A DNA stretch of 7,466 bases from Gammaproteobacteria bacterium (GCA_026713405.1 JAPOON010000854.1:1-7466), one strand, 5' to 3'; positions 1 to 6,279 are shown, counted from the first letter of the stretch. A program made the numbers and translations. Notes: generated from the sequence alone by a model not told the origin.

Positions 1-212
1 GAGGTGCGGCGAGTGCTGATCTCGCCGAATATGCCGGCCAGGCGGACCTGGTCGGCGGCGGAAAAGCCCGGCAGGTGGAAGGTGAGCAGCTTGTAGCGCC
101 GCAACGCGCCGCGCAGCGCCTGCTCACTGTCCGAATCGCCTGTCGTGGACAGGTCAAAGCCCCTGACGCGAGCCCCGATGTTGGCGGTCAACCGTTCGAA
201 CTTCAATGCCAT
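1..212 (-). CDS. TauD/TfdA-family 2-oxoglutarate dioxygenase, N-terminal part (gene runs off the left edge)
   Basis: Reading the minus strand from an ATG at 212-210 gives 70 codons open to the window edge. The protein begins MALKFERLTANIGARV, followed by RGFDLS, and later has LRRYKLLTFHLPGFSAADQ and a FGEIS segment. This is the usual opening of the TauD/TfdA family: a small beta-strand region with a G-A-x-V-x-G-x-D-L motif (about residues 13-21), a helix, a 'gllxFx' strand, then a 'qxxxlaxxFGE' helix. Family members are cytosolic Fe(II)/2-oxoglutarate dioxygenases that hydroxylate taurine, aryloxyacetates, carnitine precursors and many other substrates. The HxD...H iron ligands lie beyond the window, so activity and substrate cannot be judged. 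The ATG fits the family N-terminus well, although the Shine-Dalgarno upstream of it is weak. It is divergent from the hydrolase-ligase pair and may be part of the same catabolic region. Confidence 0.8.
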   Translation of the reverse strand, partial: MALKFERLTANIGARVRGFDLSTTGDSDSEQALRGALRRYKLLTFHLPGFSAADQVRLAGIFGEISTRRT

Positions 213-310
213 GACGAACGTGGCGGTGACTCGGTCCCCAAAGGAGGCGGTTGTCGGCGTGACAGATGGTTCATGGGTAAACCTGATCCGCGAACAAGAG
301 GTCTAGGCGC

Positions 311-347
311 ATCGCCAGGCGAGGCGATCAAGTTGCTCCGCAACTTG
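311..347. repeat. Two abutting inverted repeats (tandem hairpins)
   Basis: ATCGCC at 311-316 pairs with GGCGAT at 323-328 around a 6-nt loop. Immediately next to it, CAAGTTGC at 329-336 pairs perfectly with GCAACTTG at 340-347 around TCC. The first element can also fold alternatively as TCGCC-A-GGCGA (312-322). No T-tract follows on the plus strand, and on the minus strand there is no clean run either, so a classic intrinsic terminator is unlikely. It lies about 100 bp upstream of the TauD-type start, so it could be an untranslated leader structure or a protein-binding site. The function is unknown. Confidence 0.4.
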
Positions 348-580
348 GAGGCGTTGTTTGAAAATGCGACTCATCTGTCCACGTAAAGGCCGTTCAAGGA
401 TTCCAGACCGCCATGCCCGTACCGCGTCGATTCCGTACCGGCGGCATGTGTACAACGCCATGCGCTGCGCCGTGCCGGAAACGCTCGTGGCTGGCGTCGT
501 CGGTCGGAAATCTGGGTGCGTTTCGAGCCTGGCTGACTTGCGCTGATCTCGCCATCGTGCAAGCGTTGATGGTATCGGAA

Positions 581-603
581 TATACTTTATTGAGGAACCT
601 CAA
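581..603 (+). promoter_or_regulatory. Candidate -10 box and overlapping operator palindrome before the hydrolase-ligase pair
   Basis: TATACT at 581-586 matches the sigma70 -10 consensus at 5 of 6 positions. No good -35 lies 16-18 bp upstream (TGCAAG at 558-563 is poor), which would fit an activator-dependent or weak promoter. Directly downstream, TTGAGG (590-595) and CCTCAA (598-603) form a perfect 6-bp-arm inverted repeat around AA, covering the expected transcription start. That is a typical repressor position. A related sequence occurs at 6203-6216 near the minus-strand operon. This is inference from sequence only. Confidence 0.35.
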
Positions 604-649
604 ATGCGGCAGTGCGGCCGGGGGGTGCGATTCGATCGGGGGGTGGACG

Positions 650-1366
650 ATGCTGCCGTATGTTCTGATTCATGGTGCCGGTGGGACCGGGCGCCGCTGG
701 GACCGGGTCTTGCCACACCTTCGGCACCAGGCGCTGGCCGTGGACCTGCCGGGTCGCGGTGACAAACCCGGAGACCTGGACACACTCACGGTCAATGACT
801 TCGCGCGGTCCGTGGTGGATGACATGGATGCTGCGGGCATCGATCGCGCCATCGTCGGCGGCGCCTCGCTGGCGGGGCTAACCATGGTTACCCTGGCCGA
901 ACTGATTCCCGAACGCATTGCGCGGCTGGTGTTCATCAACTGCGTGGTGCCGCCCGACGGCAAGGGCAACTTCCACGTGGTGGGCGAGAGGGTCCGGGAA
1001 ATGGTCGACCGCTACGGCGTAGGCGAGGATGGCCGCAGCCTGCATCCGGACGCCATCCGCGCCTACCACTGCAACGACATGGACGAGGAGCAGGCCCGGT
1101 TCGCGGTCGCGGGCATGGTCAAGGACGCGCGCAAGCCGCTGCATCGGCCCATCTCGCTGGCGGGAATCATGGCCCACCCGCTGCCATGCACCTGGGTATT
1201 GGGGACGCTCGATCAGGTCATCCTGCCGGAGGTTCAGCGTCAGTGCGTTGCGACCCTGCGCGATTGCGGGTGCCCGGTCGAGGTTGTCGAATTGGAGGCA
1301 GGCCACATGGCGACCATCAGCCGGCCAAAGGAACTGGCGGCTGTGCTGGACAGCGTCGACGATTGA
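650..1366 (+). CDS. Alpha/beta hydrolase of the methylesterase/hydroxynitrile-lyase-like group
   Basis: The 238-residue protein starts MLPYVLIHGAG, with the oxyanion-hole HG at residues 8-9. It continues with LAVDLPGRGDKPGD (29-42), a nucleophile elbow GGASLAG with Ser73, an acidic residue in LGTLDQVILPEVQR (Asp188) and EAGHM (His219), so a complete Ser-Asp-His triad is visible. The 'D-x-x-I-x-x-x-x-Q' segment and the C-terminal 'GHM...P.ELA..L' pattern recall the plant methylesterase/hydroxynitrile lyase group and its bacterial relatives, which are small cytosolic esterases. Residue 72 before the Ser is Ala, where His is commoner. The ATG at 650 is chosen because the degenerate paralog at 3918-4379 begins in the same way and a G-rich Shine-Dalgarno (about 638-645) precedes it; an in-frame ATG at 413 would add an unlikely tail. 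The ligase gene follows after 30 bp, so release of an acid and its CoA activation may be linked. The substrate is unknown. Confidence 0.88.
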   Translation: MLPYVLIHGAGGTGRRWDRVLPHLRHQALAVDLPGRGDKPGDLDTLTVNDFARSVVDDMDAAGIDRAIVGGASLAGLTMVTLAELIPERIARLVFINCVVPPDGKGNFHVVGERVREMVDRYGVGEDGRSLHPDAIRAYHCNDMDEEQARFAVAGMVKDARKPLHRPISLAGIMAHPLPCTWVLGTLDQVILPEVQRQCVATLRDCGCPVEVVELEAGHMATISRPKELAAVLDSVDD

Positions 1367-1396
1367 CCCGCTGAACCCTGTCCAACCGGAATCGAC

Positions 1397-2896
1397 ATGC
1401 TTGACTTCCACGACCGCATTCGAAAAACCCTGACCATCGAACCCGAAGCGCCCGCCATCGAACACGAGGGACGGTGGACGAGCTGGGGGGAGCTGCGAGG
1501 CATCGTCGAGGGCGTGGACGATGCGCTGGAACGGGTGGGCGCGCCGGCGGATGCCGCCGTAGGGGCGGTATTGCGTAACACGCCGAACCACGCGGGCCTG
1601 GTACTGTCGCTGGTGGCCAGCGACCGTTGCCTGGTCACCCTCAACCCCTTCTATCCGGATGAAACCCTCGCCGATGACATCCGCAAGCTGCGGCCACCGG
1701 TGATCGTGGCGTCACGAGAGGACTGGCGCCGCCCCGGTTTGCGTGAAGCCGCGCTTGACGTTGGCGCCGCGGGAGTCGAACTCGGGGCCGGCGGCGTAAT
1801 GGAGGCCGTAGGGGGATTGGATGCGACAACCGGCAGTGATCACTTCACCGCCGAACCCAATGTGGTGATCTACATGCTCACCTCCGGCACGACCGGCCCG
1901 CCAAAGCGCATCCCCCTGACCAGAAAGCGCGTGCTCAAGACCCTGGAGGGCGCCTTGCGCTACGAGCGCAATCGCCGGTTGGATACCGGGCCGACGCTGC
2001 GCAAGAGCGTGATGCTGCACATGAACGCCATGGTGCACATAGCGGGCCTGTGGGGGCTGATCAACGGCGTCATGGGCGGTTTCAGAATCTGCATGCTGGA
2101 CCGGTTCACCGTGCCGGAATTTCGCCGGGCGATGGTCCGGCACCGGCCCAAGGCGGCCGGCGTGCCGCCCAGCGGCCTGCTCATGCTGCTGGAGTCGGAC
2201 GTGACCGCCGATGAGCTGTCCAGTCTCATTGCGTTTCGCGCGGGCACCGCGGCCACCAGCCCGGAAACAATCGATGCGGTCATGCAACGCTGGGGAATCC
2301 CGGTGCTGACCACCTATGGTTCCACGGAATTCACCGGTGTGGCGGGCTGGACGATCGATGAATCCCGCGAGCACTGGGAAACGCACCGCGGCTCTGTGGG
2401 CCGCCTGCATCCCAACTACGATGCCCGGGTGGTAGACCCGGACAGTGACGCGGAGCTGCCGTTCGGCAGCGAAGGCGTGCTGGAACTGCGGGGCGAATTC
2501 GTGTGGGACGGCAAGTGGGTTCGCACCACCGACCTGGCGAAGCTGGATGAAGACCGGTTTCTGTGGATCACCGGCCGCACCGACAACGCCATCAATCGCG
2601 GCGGCTTCAAGGTGCACGGTGAGGAAATCGGGCGGATCCTGGAGCGTCACCCCGACGTGCGCGAGGTCTGCGTGGTGGGCATTGCCGACAAGCGCCTTGG
2701 TGCCGTGCCAGCGGCGGCGGTAGTGCCGAGGCAGGGAGCCAAGCTGTCGGTGGACGAACTCCGCGCCTGGGCGCGGGAAAACATGCTGCCTTACCAGGTT
2801 CCGGCAGTTTTCAGCTTCATCGACGACATGCCGCGCACGCCGTCCATGAAACCCAAGCTGGTCGATATCCGGGCGCTGTTCGAATCCGGCGGCTGA
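1397..2896 (+). CDS. AMP-forming acyl-/aryl-CoA ligase (ANL superfamily)
   Basis: The 499-residue protein carries the adenylate-forming enzyme signatures in order: the phosphate-binding loop TSGTTGPPK (162-170), the TYGSTEF motif (306-312) that contacts adenine and Mg-ATP, TTDL (377-380) with the ribose-binding Asp, the hinge region GRTDNAINRGGFKV (393-406), and the C-terminal domain ending in PRTPSMKPKL (479-488). Lys485 is at the position of the catalytic lysine; the usual Gly before it is Met484. Such enzymes make an acyl-adenylate from a carboxylic acid and ATP, then the CoA thioester, in the cytosol. The length suits medium-chain fatty acid, aryl or cyclic acid ligases; the substrate pocket cannot be assigned by eye. 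It follows the hydrolase by 30 bp and is probably co-transcribed with it. The Shine-Dalgarno is weak (CCGGAA about 10 bp upstream). The stop at 2894-2896 is 3 bp from the stop of the convergent oxidoreductase gene. Confidence 0.92.
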   Translation: MLDFHDRIRKTLTIEPEAPAIEHEGRWTSWGELRGIVEGVDDALERVGAPADAAVGAVLRNTPNHAGLVLSLVASDRCLVTLNPFYPDETLADDIRKLRPPVIVASREDWRRPGLREAALDVGAAGVELGAGGVMEAVGGLDATTGSDHFTAEPNVVIYMLTSGTTGPPKRIPLTRKRVLKTLEGALRYERNRRLDTGPTLRKSVMLHMNAMVHIAGLWGLINGVMGGFRICMLDRFTVPEFRRAMVRHRPKAAGVPPSGLLMLLESDVTADELSSLIAFRAGTAATSPETIDAVMQRWGIPVLTTYGSTEFTGVAGWTIDESREHWETHRGSVGRLHPNYDARVVDPDSDAELPFGSEGVLELRGEFVWDGKWVRTTDLAKLDEDRFLWITGRTDNAINRGGFKVHGEEIGRILERHPDVREVCVVGIADKRLGAVPAAAVVPRQGAKLSVDELRAWARENMLPYQVPAVFSFIDDMPRTPSMKPKLVDIRALFESGG

Positions 2897-2899
2897 GTC

Positions 2900-3769
2900 T
2901 CATACCTTGCCGATAAAGGCGTTTGCGTAGTTCTCGATGTAGCGGGTCATGTCGTCCAGGCTTGCCCGGGGCCCCACTTCGTCCAGCGTCGGCAGGTTGA
3001 CGATACCGGTCACGCCCTCGTCCTGAAACTGCCGGTAGGCGTCCATGCTGCTGCCGGCCGGCACGATGATCTCGAAAGGTTCGTTGGCGCGGCCTTGCGC
3101 ACCGAGCATGTCCTTCATCTCGCTCACCATTCCGGCGATTTCGCTGCGCCGGAATTTATGCGTGATCCAGCCGTTGGCGAAACGGGCGGCGCGCCGTTTC
3201 GCGACTTTTGCGTTGCCGCCTAGGTAGATGGGGATCTCCGCGGTGGGCGCGGGCGACATCTGCAGCCGGGGAAAGTCGAAAATCTCGCCGTGATACTCGA
3301 CCATCTCCCTGCGCCACAGGAACTGCATGACCTCCAGCATCTCGGTGTAGCGCTGGCCGCGGGTCGCGAAGTCGATGTCCAGGGCGGCGTACTCTTCCTT
3401 CATCCAGCCCGCGCCGCACCCCAGCGCCACCCGGTTGCCGGTCATTACCGACAGGGTGGCCAGGGATTTGGCCACATCGAACGGGTTGCGCAGCGGCAGG
3501 ATGTAGATGCAGGTGGAAAACTTGAGGCGCGAGGTGACTGCAGCCATGGCGCCAATGGCCGCCCAGGGGTCCGGCCAGGGATCCTCTTCCCCCCAGAACG
3601 GCGTGCCGTCCTGGCCGGTGCTGTAGAGCGTGCCGGTGGTGTCGAATTGCTCGGGAACGAACATGTGGTCCACCAGCATGGCGCCGTGAAAGCCGGCGTC
3701 TTCGGCGATCTGCGCCAGCCGGGGTAGCATCTCCGGTGGCGCGAACCGCAGGAATTGCCAGAACTTCAT
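2900..3769 (-). CDS. Luciferase-like (LLM) class oxidoreductase, F420- or flavin-dependent
   Basis: The 289-residue protein fits the bacterial luciferase-like TIM-barrel family: IAEDAGFHGAMLVDHMF (21-37), DPWAAIGAMAAVTSRLKF (67-84), ILPLRNPFDVAKSLATLSV (90-108), NRVALGCGAGWMKEEY (112-127), RGQRYTEMLEVMQFLW (137-152) and FANGW (197-201, usually YADGW). Members oxidise alcohols, aldehydes or sulfonates, or act as monooxygenases, using reduced FMN or coenzyme F420. The overall pattern resembles the group annotated as F420-dependent, but the cofactor cannot be settled by eye. The ATG at 3769-3767 has a good GGGAG Shine-Dalgarno 7 bp upstream and overlaps the stop of the small ORF before it by ATGA, implying coupled translation. 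It is the last gene of the minus-strand run, and no terminator fits in the 3 bp before the convergent ligase gene. Confidence 0.9.
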   Translation of the reverse strand: MKFWQFLRFAPPEMLPRLAQIAEDAGFHGAMLVDHMFVPEQFDTTGTLYSTGQDGTPFWGEEDPWPDPWAAIGAMAAVTSRLKFSTCIYILPLRNPFDVAKSLATLSVMTGNRVALGCGAGWMKEEYAALDIDFATRGQRYTEMLEVMQFLWRREMVEYHGEIFDFPRLQMSPAPTAEIPIYLGGNAKVAKRRAARFANGWITHKFRRSEIAGMVSEMKDMLGAQGRANEPFEIIVPAGSSMDAYRQFQDEGVTGIVNLPTLDEVGPRASLDDMTRYIENYANAFIGKV

Positions 3770-3900
3770 GATGGGTCTCCCGTGCGTGCAACACGATGAC
3801 TGGTGCTCGTTTCACGCTTGCTGCGAAACGGAGCGAGTCTGCGTCCGAGGGGTTTGCGGCGGGCGGCCTGTGCAACGGGAATCTTTTCGGCAACGTCCAT
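3766..3900 (-). CDS. Small basic ORF (44 residues), unknown
   Basis: I do not recognise this gene. An ATG at 3900-3898 opens 44 codons starting MDVAEKIPVAQAARRKPLG and ending RVARTGDPS. A good Shine-Dalgarno, GGAGAA, lies 6 bp upstream, the start is 17 bp after the stop of the truncated hydrolase, and the TGA overlaps the ATG of the luciferase-like gene as ATGA. Such spacing on both sides is what an operon gene shows. The product has 11 Lys/Arg against 4 Asp/Glu, no Cys, no hydrophobic stretch long enough for a membrane segment and no signal peptide. It could be a real small protein (possibly nucleic-acid or partner binding), a cistron whose translation mainly serves to couple the downstream gene, or a decayed remnant. 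GC-rich DNA often gives Arg-rich spurious frames, so caution is due. Confidence 0.45.
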   Translation of the reverse strand: MDVAEKIPVAQAARRKPLGRRLAPFRSKRETSTSHRVARTGDPS

Positions 3901-3917
3901 CGATGCTTCTCCGGTGT

Positions 3918-4379
3918 TCAAGAGGCGGCCACGCCGGGTGGGGCGACGGCGTCGAGCAATCGGGCAAGCTCTTCGAGCCGGTTGCGCGTGACCATGTGCC
4001 CGGCCTCGATCCCGATGACATTCACCGGGCAGCCGCAACCAGTCAGATTGGCGATGCTGTGGCGCTGGGTGTCGGGCGGCACGACGCTGTTGACGAAGAC
4101 CAGGTGGGCAATCCGTTCGGGGATGGGTCCGGCCAGGGTGACCAGGGTCAATCCCGCGAGCGAGTGGCCGACGATTACGGCGGAGCCAATGCCCTGGGCA
4201 TCCATGTCGTCGACGACCGAGGCAGCGAAATCGCGAACGGTAACGGTGTCGAGATCACCCGGCTTGTCGTTGCGCCCGGGCAGGTCGACTGCCAGGAACG
4301 GGTGCCGCAGATGCGCAGTGACAGGGTCCCAGGCCTGCCGCGTGCTGCCGGCCCCGTGAATCAGCACGTAAGTCAGCAT
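3918..4379 (-). pseudogene. Internally deleted alpha/beta hydrolase paralog (in-frame, cap and Asp region missing)
   Basis: The 153-residue product is a close paralog of the hydrolase at 650-1366. Over the first 103 residues I count about 76 identities, including HGAG (8-11), LAVDLPGR, GDLDT, the elbow GHSLAG with Ser73, and PERIA. After VVPPD (residue 103) it jumps directly to TQRHSIANLTGCGCPV, which matches residues from about 195 of the full protein, and then has IEAGHM with His128. About 91 residues are therefore absent without any frameshift: the cap helices, one core strand and the triad Asp (Asp188 of the paralog). Ser and His remain, but the fold should lack a core strand, so normal esterase activity is doubtful. 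It sits 36 bp after the upstream SDR gene and 17 bp before the small ORF, inside an apparently continuous operon. It could be a non-functional remnant, a repurposed short protein, or an assembly error; the open frame argues against long neutral decay. Confidence 0.75.
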
Positions 4380-4415
4380 GGTGCGCCTACGCGTCGGTCC
4401 CCAGAGCGAATACTG

Positions 4416-5270
4416 CTAGCCATTCAGCTCCTCCACCCCTCTAATCCCCCCCTTGTGACCCTGACCGGACATCTCGGTAAGGATTGCGTCGTAGTGGTCT
4501 TTCAGCCGGCCCGCGTCATCGATATGGGTGGGAATATAGAAGCGGTTGTTGCGCATCCCTTCCAAGGCAGTTTCGGCCGTCTGGGCCGGGGTGACGGCCA
4601 CCGCCGCCAGACGGGGCGAGACATAGCCGCGCTGGCGTGGCGGCGGCGGTTGGCTGCCGAGGGCGCCGGGCCGGGTCTCGCTGGAGTTGTGCATGATTTC
4701 CGTGTTGACCACGCCCGGCGCCAGCATGGACACGCCGATTCCCGCCTCGCTCAGCGCTGACCGCAGTTCTTCGCAATAGCCGACGCACGCGTACTTGGAG
4801 ACGGTGTAGGGTCCGAGCGGAATGTGCCCGCCGATCACCAGCCCGCCCATGGAAGAGGTCACGAGGATGTGGGCATTGCCGGCATTGCGGCGAAGCTGCT
4901 CGATGAAGGCATCCACCGTGTGAATCACGCCGAACAGATTCACCGAGAGCACGTATTGCCAGTCGGCATCGTTGCGTTCGATGACGGAGCCGAATGGCAT
5001 GACCACGCCGGCATTGGCGCAGAGCAGGTTGACCGAGCCGAGTTGCCGCTCAATACCGGCGGCCTGTTCATCGAGCGCCTGGCGATCGGTAACGTCGAGC
5101 GGATACGGCCGTGCGCGGTTGCCGATGCGTTCGGCGACGGCCGCGGCGCGATCGCCATTCACATCGATCACCGCCACCTGCATGCCTGCACCCGCCAGCG
5201 CCCGGCACAGCGCCTCGCCGATGCCGCTCCCGCCGCCTGTGACCGCGGCTACGCCTCCCGAAAAGTCCAC
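4416..5270 (-). CDS. Short-chain dehydrogenase/reductase (SDR), classical type
   Basis: The 284-residue protein has the classical SDR landmarks: TGGGSGIG (11-18) for dinucleotide binding, Asp36 at the end of the second strand (favouring NAD(H)), LDV (58-60), NAG (86-88), the catalytic Asn111, Ser140 in VTSSMGG and YTVSK with Tyr155 and Lys159. The loop between Ser140 and Tyr155 is two residues longer than the common spacing of 13. The C-terminus has NNRFYIPTH, a feature shared with the SDR at 6282-7088 (NSFWIFTH), so the two are probably of the same subgroup. These enzymes oxidise alcohols or reduce ketones in the cytosol. The start is a GTG at 5270-5268, 2 bp after the PhyH-gene stop (TGA-CG-GTG), with no clear Shine-Dalgarno, so translation is probably coupled. 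The substrate is unknown; its place behind a dioxygenase suggests oxidation of a hydroxylated product. Confidence 0.92.
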   Translation of the reverse strand: MDFSGGVAAVTGGGSGIGEALCRALAGAGMQVAVIDVNGDRAAAVAERIGNRARPYPLDVTDRQALDEQAAGIERQLGSVNLLCANAGVVMPFGSVIERNDADWQYVLSVNLFGVIHTVDAFIEQLRRNAGNAHILVTSSMGGLVIGGHIPLGPYTVSKYACVGYCEELRSALSEAGIGVSMLAPGVVNTEIMHNSSETRPGALGSQPPPPRQRGYVSPRLAAVAVTPAQTAETALEGMRNNRFYIPTHIDDAGRLKDHYDAILTEMSGQGHKGGIRGVEELNG

Positions 5271-5272
5271 CG

Positions 5273-6193
5273 TCAGCTGAACAGGCTCATCCCCGAGGCG
5301 CCGGCCCGGGGCGAGATGCGCCGCAGGTCAATGTCCACATCGGTGTAGATGGGCCAGCGGGCATCGAGGTTGAGCAGGGTTTTCATTCTCGGCGGGGTGC
5401 GCTCGAGAAACTCGTCGGTGACCTTGTCCCAGTAGATCTCGGCCTGTTCCAGGTAAGGTCGGCCGTAGTACATGATCAGGTTCAGGCGCAGGCCGGGCGA
5501 GGTCTTTTTGTAGGCGCCGTGCCAGGTGTTGGAGTGCCAGACGATCAGCGATCCGAAGGGCGCTTCGACCGGAACGGCCTTTTCGTTCTTGTGTGGATTC
5601 CTGTCTTCCGGCCGTGGATGGCTGCACCATCGGTGCGAGCCCGGGACCATGGCGAGACCGCCCCCCTCGCGGCTGTAGTCCGTGAGGCACCAGGTGGCGT
5701 TCGCCATCTGCGCGTATACCGGCAGCGGGGCAGGCTGGCGGCTGAGATCGTTGTGCATGGCGGTCACCTGGGTGCCGGCGCCCTTGATCTGTGCGTTCAG
5801 GCTCAGAAGCTGGCAACTGCGTCCGCACAGGTAGTCGACGATGGCCATGGCCGCGCGGTTTAGTACCACCTCTTCGAAGACGGCGCCTTCGAAAATGAGG
5901 TAGAAAAGGTTCGCATAGGCGCCCTTGACGCCGGCTCGATCGGTCCGAACGATGCCGGCATCGGCATCGAAGCCCGCCAGCCGGTCCGAGCAGACCTTCA
6001 GCACCGCATCGCGGAGCCGCTCGACGTAATCCAGGGGGGCGGCAACCCCGGGCTCCAGCACCGTGTAGCCCTGGACGTCGAGTTCCGTGACGTACCTGTG
6101 CAGATCGAGGAACTCGATCTCGTGCAGAATCTCCTGCCGATCACGCTCCGGATCGACTCTTTCGGTGGGGCCGTCGAAATCGAATTTCGGCAT
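5273..6193 (-). CDS. Phytanoyl-CoA dioxygenase (PhyH) family Fe(II)/2-oxoglutarate oxygenase
   Basis: The 306-residue protein contains the PhyH-type facial triad: HND (His147, Asp149) and a distal His225 in WHGAYKKTSPGLR, with Arg236 eleven residues later, the spacing expected for the 2-oxoglutarate-binding Arg. GGGLAMVPGSHRW (177-189) is the typical core-strand and 'PGSH' segment. Members hydroxylate acyl-CoAs, and others act on quaternary amines, halogenated or natural-product substrates, using O2 and 2-oxoglutarate in the cytosol. The frame is open upstream to 6394, but that would run through the divergent SDR gene and promoter; the ATG at 6193 is preferred because the protein-like sequence begins at MPKFDFDGP. 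An in-frame GTG at 6202-6200 is an alternative, and neither has a strong Shine-Dalgarno. It is the first gene of the minus-strand operon, and the SDR start follows its stop by 2 bp. Confidence 0.9.
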   Translation of the reverse strand: MPKFDFDGPTERVDPERDRQEILHEIEFLDLHRYVTELDVQGYTVLEPGVAAPLDYVERLRDAVLKVCSDRLAGFDADAGIVRTDRAGVKGAYANLFYLIFEGAVFEEVVLNRAAMAIVDYLCGRSCQLLSLNAQIKGAGTQVTAMHNDLSRQPAPLPVYAQMANATWCLTDYSREGGGLAMVPGSHRWCSHPRPEDRNPHKNEKAVPVEAPFGSLIVWHSNTWHGAYKKTSPGLRLNLIMYYGRPYLEQAEIYWDKVTDEFLERTPPRMKTLLNLDARWPIYTDVDIDLRRISPRAGASGMSLFS

Positions 6194-6202
6194 GGACGTC
6201 AC

Positions 6203-6216
6203 TTGAGGTAACTCTT
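6203..6216. promoter_or_regulatory. Candidate operator, imperfect TTGAGG-type inverted repeat
   Basis: TTGAGGTAACTCTT matches 10 of 14 positions of the perfect inverted repeat TTGAGGAACCTCAA at 590-603. It lies between the minus-strand promoter candidate and the PhyH-type start, just downstream of the expected transcription start, where a repressor would act. The half-site symmetry is imperfect (GAG...CTC core). The same regulator could bind both sites, but two related short sequences can arise by chance. Confidence 0.3.
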
Positions 6217-6226
6217 TTGCCGGTAC

Positions 6227-6256
6227 ACTATAGCCGCGCGTGCGGGAGGTGGACAA
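6227..6256 (-). promoter_or_regulatory. Sigma70-type promoter candidate for the PhyH-SDR operon
   Basis: On the minus strand, TTGTCC (6256-6251; 4 of 6 to consensus) is followed after 18 bp by TATAGT (6232-6227; 5 of 6). Transcription would begin near 6220, about 27 bp before the PhyH-type ATG. The opposite strand of the same AT-rich patch offers TACACT (6224-6229) and TATAGC (6229-6234) as weaker -10 sequences for the divergent SDR gene, so the patch could serve both directions. The -35 lies inside the leader of the plus-strand SDR gene. Confidence 0.5.
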
Positions 6257-6279
6257 TGCAGGGGTCGGTTGCAGCGTGA
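6256..6279 (+). CDS. Seven-codon leader ORF ahead of the SDR gene
   Basis: ATG at 6256 opens a mini-ORF (MQGSVAA) that stops at TGA 6277-6279, 2 bp before the SDR ATG at 6282. It owns the best ribosome-binding site of the region, GGGAGGTGG (6244-6252), with about 6 bp from GGAGG to the ATG, whereas the SDR ATG has no good Shine-Dalgarno at normal distance. Ribosomes could therefore load at the mini-ORF and restart at the SDR gene. Alternatively the SDR protein starts at an in-frame GTG (6240, 6249 or 6276) and the mini-ORF is incidental. Confidence 0.35.
   Translation: MQGSVAA

Larger units (their letters stand above)
213..649. other. Divergent intergenic region
   Basis: This stretch separates the TauD-type gene (minus) from the hydrolase gene (plus). 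Open frames cross it, but their translations show no recognisable family pattern. The frame of the downstream hydrolase stays open upstream to an ATG at 413, yet those 79 extra residues look non-coding (Cys/Arg/Ser-rich, no family match). The region holds two adjacent inverted repeats (311-347) and a promoter/operator candidate (581-603). Both flanking genes should be transcribed outward from here. I found no convincing sigma70-type promoter for the minus-strand gene. Confidence 0.6.

Noticed and set aside
329..360. Intrinsic terminator from the 8-bp hairpin
   Set aside because: No T-tract follows the stem on either strand, and no gene ends just upstream of it.
75..386. 103-codon plus-strand frame near the left edge
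   Set aside because: It is antisense to the TauD-type gene for much of its length and its translation matches nothing recognisable.
413..649. N-terminal extension of the hydrolase from an ATG at 413
   Set aside because: The 79 extra residues show no family pattern, the paralog starts at the equivalent of 650, and the extension would cross the promoter candidate at 581-603.
1712..2650. 312-codon minus-strand frame inside the acyl-CoA ligase gene
   Set aside because: It is an antisense shadow; the ligase frame carries all expected motifs.
3768..4760. 330-codon plus-strand frame across the hydrolase paralog and SDR
   Set aside because: It is a mirror frame of real minus-strand genes in GC-rich DNA, rich in Gly, Arg and His with no domain pattern.
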